In this document: in pieces, positions 1 to 10,369 of the stretch | Numbering within the stretch: the stretch's first letter is position 1 | How the letters are laid out: the number at the start of each line of letters is the position of its first letter | From: Dastarcus helophoroides | Lineage: Eukaryota; Arthropoda; Insecta; Coleoptera; Bothrideridae | DNA length: 64,000 nt | Assembly (NCBI GenBank): GCA_028583605.1 | Contig: CM053333.1 | Coordinates: 10,934,638 to 10,998,637, forward strand | Direction: 5' to 3' | Made by a program: the position numbers and the translations under genes | Notes under the pieces: model-generated | Databases searched by the model: none | Told to the model about the DNA's origin: nothing | The model's input: the letters and a program-made list of their open reading frames with translations, nothing else

Positions 1-120
1 TTTCGAAAACAGGGCTTCCGGGTTGTTTATAGTTTTAGCGGTAAATTAATTTCGTTTTTGGGTAGTTTGAAGGATAAAGTAGAGCAAACGGACAAGTCAG
101 GTATTTACCAAATTCTTCCG
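1..120 (+). pseudogene. Penelope-like element ORF fragment, linker and start of GIY-YIG domain
   Basis: Frame 1 reads openly from the window edge and contains SLKDKVEQTDKSGIYQI. The arrangement GNPKDK-like linker followed by K-S-G-I-Y is the region just before and at the start of the GIY-YIG endonuclease domain at the C-terminus of Penelope-like element proteins. A related stretch (SPKDKISSLRSNGVYGVF) occurs in the PLE at 28.4 kb on the other strand, so this looks like a second PLE subfamily. The match stops at about position 117-120, where the sequence switches abruptly to the PLE 3' tail. The YIG half of the domain is missing, so this is a truncated, non-functional piece. Its 5' part lies outside the window. 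Family assignment is from motif recognition only. Confidence 0.6.
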
Positions 121-480
121 AAGAGTTTCGCCTCTGGTATGGTGGACATACTGAGTTACCGTGCTCTTCTGTCTAAACTTTCTTATCCTTTGTACCAATT
201 TTCAATTCAGAAGAGTTTCGCTCTGGTATGGTGGACATACTGAGTTACCGTGCTCTGATATTTTGAAATTGGCCTTTTCATTCTTTCGTTTTTTGCATAT
301 TCCCCCATATTCCTCTTTTCATTTTTTCTCTTCTTTGTTCCTGAAGAAGCCCCCTACGATGGTGAGCGAAACATCGAACACGTTTAGTAGTTCTTTGACA
401 CGGTCCAATCCCGGAAGAAGTATATCCTGTACTGACTCTGGCCGTGGAAGCCTTCGTTATCATACAAGTCAATTGTGGCC
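121..480 (+). mobile_element. Penelope-like element 3' tail, copy A
   Basis: This segment is shared with 9738-10060 (+) and with the DNA downstream of the PLE reading frame at 27765-28085 (-), which identifies it as a PLE 3' tail. It opens with two tandem copies, about 90 bp apart (121 and 211), of a unit beginning AAGAGTTTCGC and containing TGGTATGGTGGACATACTGA. After these come a pyrimidine-rich stretch and a hammerhead-like motif (336-380). The similarity to copy B runs to about 455-460. No coding potential is expected; reading frames here are incidental. Confidence 0.7.
336..380 (+). ncRNA. hammerhead-ribozyme-like motif, PLE tail copy A
   Basis: UGUUC and GAACA can form a closing stem I around CUGAAGA (341-347, fits CUGANGA). 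An extra A and a GC-rich stem II region follow, then GAAAC and AUC before the 3' half of stem I. Stem III is reduced to an AC/GU-type contact with no loop, and here GUC has become AUC. The 45-nt architecture is identical in copies B and C. Activity as a monomer is doubtful; this is a structural call from core boxes and pairing only. Confidence 0.4.
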
Positions 481-1294
481 CGACATGATTTTGAATTAGA
501 TCATAGGATAGATAATATTCAACTGTTAAAAGTAGTAATTAAATGCATGTAAAAGCTTAGCATCCATAGAACTGGAGTCAACATTATGAATGTTGCTGGG
601 CCTTTAGGCCACTCATCCCTGTTAATTGTGACCCTGCGACGTGTATGATTAGATGCGCATGCGTGTTCGGATGCAGTCGATCATGCACGAAGTTAATATT
701 CTTAGTATATAAGGGTGTATTTTAGGTTTAGGTGTTAGTCATAAAGAAAATACAATAGAGATTTCTCCTATTTAATTTGAATTTTAGAAAGGATATCGTA
801 CGCAAAAGCACTGCTGTCAAGCGCGTTGTCATTTACTGATGCGTAGTTGATCGTTTTGCTTATATTCCGCCATTTTCCTTCGTACGCTTCGGTTCTTTGT
901 TAAGATTTGTGTTTAATTTTTGTGTTTCAAACAGCAACATGTAACTGATAACATTTTTGAAACCGATTCAAAGAAGAGCAATTACCCTTATTATGATAAA
1001 ACTTTGGTGGTCTCTTCAGGCATTATGACGCCTGTACAAGACATTTGGAGGTAACAAATTTCTGTGCAGTACAAGTATTTATGGAGATTCTTTCTGTAGA
1101 AATTCCAAACCGAAATTCTTTTCAGTAGCAAGAATCATTTTTATAATTATTAATGATTAATTCGACTCACAAAAGTGAAACTTTGTCAACTCTTGTTATG
1201 TAAATCAGCAAAGACAGATCAGGTTACTGAGTTTTGGAAATCATCAATAGTGAATTTTTTAAAATTTATAACATTGTAATACTTTCATATTTAA
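481..1294. other. no recognisable feature
   Basis: A+T-rich unique-looking sequence. I see no gene, RNA or element end that I can support. Confidence 0.5.
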
Positions 1295-1475
1295 GGGTGC
1301 GTTTAGATTCGACACTTTATTCCGTATATTTCTATCCGATATAAGTGTCAACTCTCCTGAGAAAAGCTATCCCAGACTTATCTACAGGGCTGGGACGAGA
1401 CAGCTTCTCTCAAGATAGTTGAGACTTATGTCAGAGAGAAATGTACGGAATAAAGTGTCTAGTGTAAACGCACCG
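1295..1475. mobile_element. 181-bp MITE, PIF/Harbinger-like
   Basis: The ends are inverted repeats: GGTGCGTTTA near 1296 pairs with TAAACGCACC ending at 1474, and further in GACACTTTATTCCGTA pairs with TACGGAATAAAGTGTC. Pairing continues in blocks toward the centre (CCCAG/CTGGG), so the whole unit folds back. It is flanked by TAA on both sides (1292-1294 and 1476-1478). A 3-bp TAA duplication with G-rich termini is typical of PIF/Harbinger MITEs. There is no coding capacity. The family call is inference from TSD and TIR style. Confidence 0.6.
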
Positions 1476-1478
1476 TAA

Positions 1479-2030
1479 AATTGTTTATTTATAACTGTCA
1501 GAAAAATGCGAAAAAATAATATGAATATAAAAAAACTCATGAAAAAACCAATTTTATTGTTGTACTGTTTTAAGTTGTTCGATTGCTGTGTTCGTTCTTA
1601 CTCAAATGCTACATTCATTTAGTAAAACTTTTTACATTTGTTTAATATACTCTTAGTCATTTCAAATTGACCGCAAAAAAATTACTTTTTGCTAATAATG
1701 TTAACTGTTTTGATTATCTGTTTCAATATTATTTCTGTATGTACCATTCATAATTATGTGTAACAAAATTATTACTTTGATGTGTAAATCCATGAGTTAA
1801 TGTTATTTATATTTTTGAAAATAAAATATATTTTTAACAATTTGTTTATTTACATTAATTTCCGATCCATAAATTTTGCTAAAGTTTAAAAATTAAATAA
1901 ATTAACATATAATATGTTCGAATTTGCCGCTTCCGTCATTTTAGTTCGGGTGTCGTCCGCATGGGGCGCTGGCTGGCAAAATTTGATTCATGCGCATACC
2001 ATTGTTGTTTCCACTCTATTATACTTTCTT
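1479..2030. other. no recognisable gene
   Basis: A+T-rich to about 1910, then a more GC-rich stretch (1915-2000) continuous with the hammerhead-bearing repeat that follows. It may be further body of that repeat, but I have no second copy in the window to prove it. Confidence 0.4.
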
Positions 2031-2146
2031 TATCGTGCTAGTATCTCTCTGAAGATGATAGCTTGGCTATCGGAACGGGTCAGAGCAACTTTTGTTTTTT
2101 AATCTTTCTTGGTTTCAGGGGACAAGATTTTTATTTCAATTTTTAA
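2031..2146 (-). mobile_element. fold-back mini-element copy 1 (hammerhead type)
   Basis: Reading the minus strand from 2146, the start TTGAAATA followed by AATCTTGTCCCCTGAAACC and AAGAAAGATT matches the 5' end of the mini-element found at 31655, 24590 (-) and 47675 (-). The hammerhead-like motif lies 50-100 bp in, antisense to the element. Unlike the other copies, the sequence beyond the hammerhead differs from the 31655 copy, so this copy lacks the distal inverted arm or comes from a longer parent. Confidence 0.55.
2045..2085 (+). ncRNA. hammerhead-ribozyme-like motif, mini-element copy 1
   Basis: Stem I CUCU/AGAG (2045-2048 / 2082-2085); CUGAAGA (2049-2055); one extra U; stem II GAUAGC/GCUAUC (2057-2062 / 2066-2071) with loop UUG; GGAA in place of GAAA (2072-2075); minimal stem III C-G with loop GG; GUC cleavage triplet (2079-2081). 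The same 41-nt layout occurs at 31714-31754 with compensating or neutral changes. The GGAA substitution and the extra U should weaken catalysis. Confidence 0.5.
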
Positions 2147-2774
2147 ATGTCTAGATGTTAAGGAACGTTTTAGATGTTCATCGTCACTGACGAGGAATAA
2201 ATGAAATTAAAATTGCAAATTCTCGACATCCGGTAAGAGAATTAGCAGAATAGTTAAACATTACCAAAACAAGTATTTACGGTGATTTAGTGAAAATGGT
2301 ATTAACGGAAAAGAAGGCGCACAGTGCGATGTTTTTGCAGGTTTACAAAGAATTTTAAATAGAATGTGCTAGTCCATCCACCATATTAACATGATATAGC
2401 GCCATCAAATTTCCATTTGTTTCTTTTGGTACAGAATTTTATCAATGAAAAATGAATTAATATAGAGGGTACGAAAACTGCACTTCATATGGTTTTTCCT
2501 AAGCAAATATAAAATAGTTTAGGAAAATGGCATTAACTTATCTGAAAGATGTAAAATGATTGTAGTCTAAATGGCCTAAACATACTACATTTAAGTGTTT
2601 AAAAAAAATAATACTGTAAAATTCATTCTTTCCCAAAAATCTGAACAACCCAGTACAATCAAGTACAATCCACTCTTAAAGGGCAACCCGATGCCCATGG
2701 AAATGAAGATAAATGGCGATGAACTACCTTCAAAAAGGTTCTTACAATAGAGTAGACTAAATTTAATGTAGCAA
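2147..2774. other. no recognisable gene
   Basis: A+T-rich sequence with no supported feature. The last ~100 bases may be degraded upstream sequence of the RT fragment that follows. Confidence 0.4.
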
Positions 2775-3490
2775 TTTATATGTGTTTTGTCAATATGTCA
2801 AAAGCATTCGATCGGATTCGCCCAGATGATATTGACTACCTGTTAAAAAACAAAGGGATAAATTCACAATGGATTAATATTATCGGAAAAATAAACAAAA
2901 ATTGCTCTACCAAAATCAGAACAAACCAAGAAACCAGCCAGAACATAAAAGTAGCCACCACAAGAAGACTCCTTAAACCCATTCCTATTTAATATGGTGA
3001 TGGATGCTATAACAGAAAGTGCACCTAAACAGCTAGGATACAAAATGGGAGATAAATTTTTTAACATTGTCTGCTATTCAGGTGATGCTGTACTGATATC
3101 AAATTCAGAAGACAATCTGCAGTAATTACTGCACGCCTTTAACTCAACAGCAAAACGATTTAATATGATAATAACTAAAGAAAGTATGACAGTATGACTA
3201 TCTCCAAATATCATTTACGCTGTAAATTGGAAATAAATAAAAAAATAATCGAACAGGTAATGCAATTTAACTACCTTGGAAATCACCAGTGACGGGAGGT
3301 TGACCAAAAAAGTTCAAACACAAATATATAAGGCGGCAAGGATCTCGGGGTGTCTCAGGGATTTTGTCTTCCGCAATAAGTACATGACAGCAGAAAGTAA
3401 AATTCGAATATACAAAACCACAGCACTTCCTATAATGACGTATGGGATGGAAGCAAGACCAGATACAAAAAAAAAACGCAAATAATGAGA
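2775..3490 (+). pseudogene. RTE-like non-LTR reverse transcriptase, internal fragment
   Basis: Translations in shifting frames give RT palm and thumb pieces in the right order. FVNMSKAFDRI (about 2785-2820) is domain A with its Asp. FLFNMVMDAITES-like sequence (about 2985-3020) follows, then CYSGDAVLISNSEDNLQ (about 3070-3120), the domain C block in which the catalytic YADD has become YSGD. Next come LRCKLEI, EITSDGRLTKKVQTQIYKA (3276 on) and IYKTTALPIMTYGMEARPD (about 3410-3460). These are hallmarks of the insect endonuclease-reverse transcriptase (RTE-like) family. Frameshifts and the lost catalytic Asp show it is dead, and both the endonuclease and the C-terminal end are missing. Confidence 0.8.
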
Positions 3491-3719
3491 ACCACACCAT
3501 AGTGTAGCATTTAATTTATACAATCCTACCAAACTGATCTGCAAATAATCCATAATGAAATTATAACAAATGTTGGTATTTGCTTCTTATTTATGGTTCT
3601 GGTGCATAAACTGTCCATACAATGATGAAAGTGAAATTGAATGAATTGTAAGATGTTAACATCTTAAAAACGTAAAGATGCCTCTTTAAGAGGTAATACT
3701 TGTTCGAAATTGGTACTTT

Positions 3720-4075
3720 CTGGTTCTGAATTCTGGATTCGTTGTGGGTTGCCTAAAGTTTAGGCCAGCACTTAGGCCACCCTTTCCGGGCGCATTGTGC
3801 TATCCCCCTGATTAAGGTGTCCTTGGTCATTCATTCAGCCACCCAACCTTATTGAGAAACTGAAGAACGTTCCTTTGATGCGCCTTTCTCAAACTGGCCA
3901 CACTAGGCCAGAAGCCTCCCAGCGTGGATCCTCTAATTGATGCTAGTGCCGGGCAGTGATTCATCACGTGCTCCACACTCTCATTTTCTTCTAAACACCC
4001 TCTGCATCTCGGGTCGTTTATAGAAATTGGCACTTATGACTTCAGCTTATGACTAAGTCGATGGTCTATTTCCCA
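3720..4075 (-). pseudogene. R1/LOA-like non-LTR element, C-terminal end and 3' UTR
   Basis: On the minus strand the frame from 4033 to 3827 reads CRGCLEENESVEHVMNHCPAL, then FWPSVASLRKAHQRNVLQFLNKVGWLNE and a stop. The C-x2-C-x8-H-x4-C knuckle followed by an aliphatic, tryptophan-containing C-terminus is the usual end of RNase H-bearing non-LTR elements. The 47.8-48 kb region holds a more decayed relative of the same tail. Everything upstream of the knuckle is degraded here. The bases from about 3826 down to 3720 look like 3' UTR (GGGGGATAGCACAATG on the minus strand). Confidence 0.65.
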
Positions 4076-6340
4076 AACGTTTAAATAGATAGGAGCTTTG
4101 ACAGTTTGAAGGCCAAGGATTTTTGAAAATAATTAAACCTTTTTCCTCCATTCTCTTGCCTAAAAAAAGTAGGTGAGCTCCCAGTGACTCGAGAAATCCC
4201 GCAAGCATGACGACAGGGTTGGGAAAAATTGACTTCTATCAGGTGTATTTCCCAACAACTTTTAGACTTCTATAAAAGTTATTTTTTTAAATTTGAGAAA
4301 AATGTCCCTTTTCTGGAATGTTTCCCATTTTATTTTTGAGCTATTGTAATGAAGCCGCGTAAATAATTTAATGTGACAGGGGTATTAATTTCCGGTAGTC
4401 AGGTAAATAACAGCAAGGTAGGGTGAAATTTAATTCCACAATGGCGGCATTGATAGACCAGCCAATGGCTTAAACCTTATTGTTTCATGTGTTAAGCACT
4501 TGGCACCATGTAAGGTTAATGCTTCCCCTTTTTAAATAAAACAATAAAAAGGAGTCCCGCCTGCTGACTTCGTCATAGGGTGGTAGAATTTTAACAAGTT
4601 CGCCATACTTCTTTTGCTTGCGGTTGGTATTAAAGATTGGTATCTGATTACCGATTGGTAACAGGATATATAAAAGAGAATTTTTAAGCTATTTGTTAAG
4701 TGACTGAGATGTAGGATGGGGGCATCTTGCTAAAGAGGTTCGAAGGTTATGAACTTTGTCAAAGTTGTATGGTCTATTGCTTTTTAAATGAAAGAGGCGT
4801 TATTAATATTTCAAGTTAACGACATTTCGAAAATTTAAAACCAACGAGCCTTTTAAAAGCACTATATCTCTGAATCCTATTAAAAATTTACGGGCCCATT
4901 TAACATGGGAAGATCCAAAATCAATATAGTGCAGTCTGCAGGATTAGACTCAATTATACATTGTGAATCATTTAGCTAAGTTATAGATAGAGCTCTCGAG
5001 GTTCATAGAAAAATAAAAGCTACCTCTGACTTTTTAATTGATTTGAATTAGTATATTTACTGGTAGATGTTTGCGGTAAGCGAACAACACAATTCATTGT
5101 TTACCAACTCAAAAGATAAGCAGACAGTAAACCATGAGGAATAATGTGATTGGAACAAAAAACGTGCTCTCACTTTCAGTTGACGATGGAGTTATAAATT
5201 TCAACACAACAATCGTGAGGTTAGAACAATCCAAACGACTACTTTTTTTCTTTTAACAATAATAATCCATCGAAGGCATAGTTTTAAGCAGAGACCACTA
5301 AATCAAACGGAATACCATGTTGACAGTTCATTTATTGCAATATTTCAATTATTTTCAGTCCTCTTGTATACATCAAAGCTGGAGAAATGAAAGCAATTAT
5401 AGTTCTCCACTACCTACCCGCTTAAAAAATCTTAGTACTCAGTATTATTAACAATGCTATTTATTTATCTAGATTGCTTATGAACGCAACATTTTAATAA
5501 ATTTTTAAAATTGTTTGTAATTTGAAGGAAACCCAGTTGCATGATTGTCAGTCTGAGCTAATCTCATAAACAGCTAAATTGATTTTAGCAACATTTTTCA
5601 CTAAGATGCAGATAATTTTCTTGGGCATGTTTTAGGCTACTTCTTTAGAGATATTCAACTGTGTTAACAGATTCGTTTAAGGTTAAATTTTTAATTTAAT
5701 TTACTAATTTAAAAGTCACCTTTATTTGTAAATATTTACTAAACAGTGAATATTATCCCACGTTTATTGTACAGAGTATATCAGTTAAAACTCATCATCT
5801 AGAAAAAATCCAAATTATAAAAAAAACTGAGAAAGGTCGATTTTTTAAAAGAGGAAATCATGATTGCGTAAATATTGGTGTCTTCGAAGATACCCCTTAT
5901 TAGACAAGGGCGTAAATACCCTTAAACGTAGCCATATGAGGCCAAAGAAGTTTGAAACCAGTCTGCAGTTGTGGTTGTAAATGTTTTCAACTTTTAGCAC
6001 CTTCTCACTGTTTCATTATAGAGAACATTTATCCGAGTTATTAATTAAGTCATTGAGGGCAAATGAGAGGATCTAGACTTTTCTTTCGTCCTTTGAAAGC
6101 ATTACAAAACTCTTTGGAATTTCAGGAATATTTCACTTCTTGCTCTGTGAGCAATGATGTAAATATTAAAAAATATTAATACTTTTAAATGAACAAATTT
6201 TCAAATTTTGATTTTTTTCAAAATATTCATTATTTACGATCCTTAAAACTCTCAAATAATTTATATAAAAAAAGCGTATGGTTTCGATGTGAAGATAACT
6301 ATCTTTTTATAAAATTTTTTATCTGTCTACAGATATAACA
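4076..6340. other. no recognisable feature
   Basis: A+T-rich sequence without a convincing coding region, repeat array or element terminus. The 5300-6340 part is especially low in complexity. Confidence 0.5.
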
Positions 6341-6344
6341 ACAA

Positions 6345-7560
6345 ATATCTGTAACTTAGTTATGGAAACACATGGTGAGGCTAGGATTGTGTAATTGGAT
6401 ATCTCAAAGGCCTTTGACAGAGTCTGGCACTAATCTCTCCTCGCCAAATTAAAATCTTATGGGCTTCCTGCTGGAATCAGTCATTTGATATCCAATTTTC
6501 TCGCTGACAGATCTCTTCAGGTCGTCATCGATGGCATCTCATCCGAGACACTTGCGATTAATGCAATAGTGCCTCAGGGGTCTGTCCTGTTTCCTACTCT
6601 ATTTCTGTTACATACACATGAACGATCTCTTCGCTTCAACTTCCAATCCTATATACAGCTACGCAGATGTTAGTAGCCTTGTGACATCGTTTTTTTCCAA
6701 CAAACCATTATCCGTCGCTGCTTCAGATCGACCAAGCAAACAGCAGATACTGATGATTAATCGGAATCTCGAAATCATTCTGAAATGCGGTGAGGAGAAA
6801 AATTTGGTCAACTTCAACGCTTCAAAAATTCAGGCCGTGGTTTTCTCTAAGATAACATCAAGGGATAATGCAACAAACATACTAATGGACGGTAAAATTA
6901 TTCCGATGGGATCTAATTTATCTAACCTAGGAGTGAAGCGAAAACTAATTTCTCTTGGGACGATTATGTCCGCGCCATTGCCAAATCCGCCTCTCAGAAG
7001 CTAGGCTTTCTTTTAAGAGCTAAAAAGTACTTCACATCTCATCAGCTACTCACACTATGCAAAGCTCAAGTTAGGCCAACACTAGAATACTATTCTCATG
7101 CTTGGAGTTCAACCCCAAAGCTTACTTTAGCTCTTTTGGATTCAGTTCAAGGAAGAGCGATTCTCCTAATTAATGACGAGAGGTTGTCCGATTCTCTCGA
7201 AACACTAGAGCACAGGCAGATGTTGGTGACTTGTCTCTTTTTTACAAGATGCTCGCAGGAACTAATAGAATTGATTCCCTCAAGAGCAAGATTCTTGAGG
7301 CATACAAGACAGTCGGAGACAGCAAATTCCTGTGTGGTCCAGCTTGACACAGTGAGGACTTCTGTCTACAGAGACTCTTTTTTCTATAAAACTTCCAAGC
7401 TATGGAACTCGTTACCGAATAGAATTTTCCCCAAAATTACAACCTATCCTTGTTTAGGAAGGCGGTTCATCGCCATCTATTCTTGTTTTGGCATCCTACT
7501 TGCAGTGCTTTGAAGGCATAATGGGATTACCCATTGCGAGTGGATTAATCTTTAAAAATA
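6345..7560 (+). pseudogene. CR1/Jockey-like retrotransposon copy 1, 5'-truncated
   Basis: The segment starts inside the RT domain (METHGEA at about 6361) and reads LDISKAFDRVWH after an in-frame stop. It continues with LISNFLADRSLQVVIDGISSETLAINA, VPQGSVL and SYADVSSLV, where the second catalytic Asp of YADD is Val. After frameshifts the C-terminal block follows (RFLRHTRQSETANSCVVQLDT, then LWNSLPNRIFPK, about 7290-7440). The 3' UTR AAGGCATAATGGGATTACCC (about 7512) and GCGAGTGGATTAA is shared with copies 2 and 4, and ends near 7555. Copies 2 and 3 carry the upstream region, so truncation at about 6345 is the usual 5' loss of target-primed insertion. It is non-functional. Confidence 0.85.
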
Positions 7561-7935
7561 GATTGCTTTTATTATATTTGAGAAGAATATTTAATAAATA
7601 TACAGCAATAAGTTTTAAATTATTAATATTATTATTATTATTATTTAAATATATACAAATACAAAGCACAAAGTAATTGATTTTTTTAGAATTTTTATTG
7701 TGAATTGTTTTTTAGAAAATCGTGATAACGGCAAGTTATTCAAAATACTTTCTTTGTTAACAAACATTTGTTGAATTGGATATTTGTCCGGAATTATGTT
7801 CTACCAAAGTAGATTCGCGTAGAAAAAGGAAGTATGGACAAGTTTATACTGTAAAAATACACTAGTTAATTATCAGGTCGGATTTAGTTTGCTCAAGGGC
7901 CTTTGGTACTATATGATGTGGCCCTTAAATATTTT
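7561..7935. other. A+T-rich spacer with short ATT repeat
   Basis: A short (ATT)n run lies at about 7620-7646. No other feature is supported. Confidence 0.4.
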
Positions 7936-7951
7936 TATACTATGAAAATGT

Positions 7952-8175
7952 TCAAATGCACAGATCAATAGGTTTAAATATTTATTAGATTCGAAGTTTA
8001 AAAACCAAATACCGGTTTCGATCTTGTTAGATCTCGTCAGTTTGGTATATCCAACTCGAATGCTAGAAAATGTTCCGACAAGTAAGTACTAAAAAATTTA
8101 CAGACGTCAAGCGTGTGACTCTTAGTACTACCACCTATTGGTCCATAGAGAAACTATGGCCATCGCCATCGCTTG
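7952..8175 (-). mobile_element. 224-bp hammerhead-bearing insertion with 16-bp TSDs
   Basis: The 16-mer TATACTATGAAAATGT occurs exactly at 7936-7951 and again at 8176-8191, delimiting a 224-bp insert. The insert carries a complete hammerhead core on the minus strand (8005-8045). An inverted, diverged relative lies at 11890-12120, sharing CTATGGACCAATAGGTGGT, GAGTCACACG, GATCGAAACC and AAACCTATTG(A/G)TCTGTGCAT. There is no protein. Long TSDs and a small size argue for a retroposed, non-autonomous element. Its mobilising partner is unknown; PLE machinery is a plausible inference because PLEs are known to carry hammerheads. Confidence 0.75.
8005..8045 (-). ncRNA. hammerhead ribozyme (canonical core)
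   Basis: On the minus strand: stem I CCAAA (8045-8041) with UUUGG (8009-8005), five perfect pairs; CUGACGA (8040-8034), an exact CUGANGA box; stem II GAUCU/AGAUC with loop AACA (8033-8020), five perfect pairs; GAAA (8019-8016); then CCGG and UA. The A of GAAA plus CCGG plus U makes ACCGGU, a self-complementary stem III with no loop, so the motif would fold best as a dimer, as is known for short-stem-III hammerheads. The expected cleavage site is after GUA (8012-8010). All core nucleotides are present. Self-cleavage is inferred, not shown. Confidence 0.7.
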
Positions 8176-8191
8176 TATACTATGAAAATGT

Positions 8192-9737
8192 GACAAAATT
8201 GGTTGAATAAGAAAACTTTGCCCCATTCAAAATATTTTTGACGACTCAAAAAAGGCATCCATTTACTTTGGTGCTATAGTTTGTTCCACACCCTTCAATT
8301 ACATCTAATACTTTCTCTTACAATTTGAGGCAATGCATACCTCAGGAATTATTTGGTTGAATCATTAAGGGATCGTCAGAAGATCTAGACTCTAGGTTTT
8401 AGAGGTACTCAATTTTCGACCTTTGTTTGGTTATAATAATTTGTGTTTTGAAAACATACTTTGGATTATTTTAGAAATATTCAAATTTGACCTCTTATGA
8501 ATATTATAGTTCAAAGAAGTTTAAAGAATTTCGATTCATGAGTGTTAGTTCGAGAACAACAGTTGTGTCGTAGAAATTCGTTTTGATTAACTCAGATATC
8601 TGGTATGGGTGCATTTTTGTAAACAATACAAAATAAATTTCGGATAAGTTGGGTTTTAAGCAAAGAATAATTGGGTGTATTGAACTTTGAAGGCAACGCT
8701 GAGAAACGTCGTCTTCGAGTTTAGTGTATTACAGGTATACCGTTTATTGTATTGGACAAGAAATTAAGAAGTTATTTTAATAATGTAAGACGGTATGCTA
8801 AGTTAATGTAGTCGTATATGAAGCATTTTATAGTAATGTCGTTGGTTGTAGAGAATTTAACAATAGGAAATAAAACAAAGCGACTTTTATTTGTTTGCAT
8901 CGAAACCTGATCATCCTCATATCATAAAATTACAAAGCAACAAACTCGAAAACGAAATGTGTTTGACAGACAGGTTGTCCATGTCGGGATGATCACAGAC
9001 TTTCATGTAAATTATTTGTATTTCAGAAAGCAAGCTAAAACCACGACCGGAATGTTGTATTTTTCTAAGTATCTCGCTTCAATCCAACGGATGCTGTAAT
9101 CTAGAATCTCTCATATTTCGAATCGACTCTGGCTTTAATTTTACATTTTAAAGTAAACCAATAGGCAAATAAGTGTTAAAAGAATAAATAAGCTAAAATT
9201 GTGTGCAATGGAATGAAGATACCTGAAATTGTTGGAATATTTATTTGAATAAATTTCGTTTTTAAAATTGAGGGAAATGCCTCATGAGAATTGTTAAACA
9301 AACGAAGAGACCAGACCACAATAAAAGGACATTTCGAATGTAACATTGATAAATATTCGCTCTCTCAGCCGCGATTTCAAACTTCGTAGAAGTATCGTCC
9401 AATGGATATTCAATTAATAGCTAATGGTTGAAGAGGCTTCTGCTGCAAGGAGGTTGAGTATTTAACACTAACGTTTCCTTAAAAACACACTTAAAGAATC
9501 TTTCCGTTTCACTTCCTTGTAAAAGCTTTTATTTAATGAATGGCTTAGTTTACTTTTCACTTCTTCTACCCATTTCGTATATTTGTTTAGCACTGCAACT
9601 TAACTCGCGAAATATATCTGAGTAATATACATAATTATTTAAAAATGCATTAAAGAACTAGTGATTGTATAAAATCACGGGGATGGATTGAAAAGCAGAC
9701 CTAGTTTTCAATTCATCCTCGTACGAATCATGATAAG
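8192..9737. other. no recognisable feature
   Basis: A+T-rich sequence. I see no gene, element end or array that I can support. Confidence 0.5.
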
Positions 9738-10060
9738 AAGAGTTTCGCTTCTGGTATGGTGGACATACTGAGCTACCGTGCTCTTCTGTCTAAACTTTCT
9801 TATCCTTTGTACCAAATTTTCAATTCAGAAGAGTTTCGCCTTCGGTATGGTGGACATACTCAGTTACTGTGCTCTGATGTTTTAAAATTGGCCTTTTTTC
9901 ATTTTCATTTTTATATATTTTCTTTCTTTGTTCCTGAAGAAGCCCCCTACGATGGTGGGCGAAACGTCGAACACTTTTAGTAGTTTTTTGACACGTTTAA
10001 TCCCGGAAGAAGTATATCCTGTACTGACTCTGGCCATGGAAGCCCTCGTTATCAAGATGT
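9738..10060 (+). mobile_element. Penelope-like element 3' tail, copy B
   Basis: Collinear with copy A: two tandem ~91-bp units starting AAGAGTTTCG (9738 and 9829), then a T-rich stretch, the hammerhead-like motif, and the terminal segment through TTAATCCCGGAAGAAGTA to about 10053. No PLE coding sequence precedes it, so it is a 5'-truncated tail only. I did not find a convincing TSD. Confidence 0.7.
9929..9973 (+). ncRNA. hammerhead-ribozyme-like motif, PLE tail copy B
   Basis: UGUUC/GAACA stem I (9929-9933 / 9969-9973), CUGAAGA (9934-9940), GCCC/GGGC stem II (9942-9945 / 9957-9960), GAAAC (9961-9965) and a GUC triplet (9966-9968). This is the best preserved of the three PLE-tail copies at the GAAAC-GUC end. 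Stem III has essentially no loop and one extra A sits between CUGAAGA and stem II. Confidence 0.45.
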
Positions 10061-10369
10061 TATCATGTGAAAATTGTGATGAAAATAACATTTAAATTCT
10101 GGATATAGGTTGATTTGACAGGAGCAACCAAAGATAGGTAAGGCTTCTTGTCCTACGCAAACGCCACATGCGAAAATAGAATTTACTTTTTGAATTTGAT
10201 CATTTTTTCATCATCAATTGAAGAATAAAATAAGTTCACAGACTGGCCAATCAAATTAACGGGGACTTAAATGCCAAAAGATGCTATTCTGCAGAATTTC
10301 TTGACATATTACAAGCTGTCAAAGTGTGTGGCAATTGAAACTAAAGAAGCTCCTTCCTCATCCTTACTA

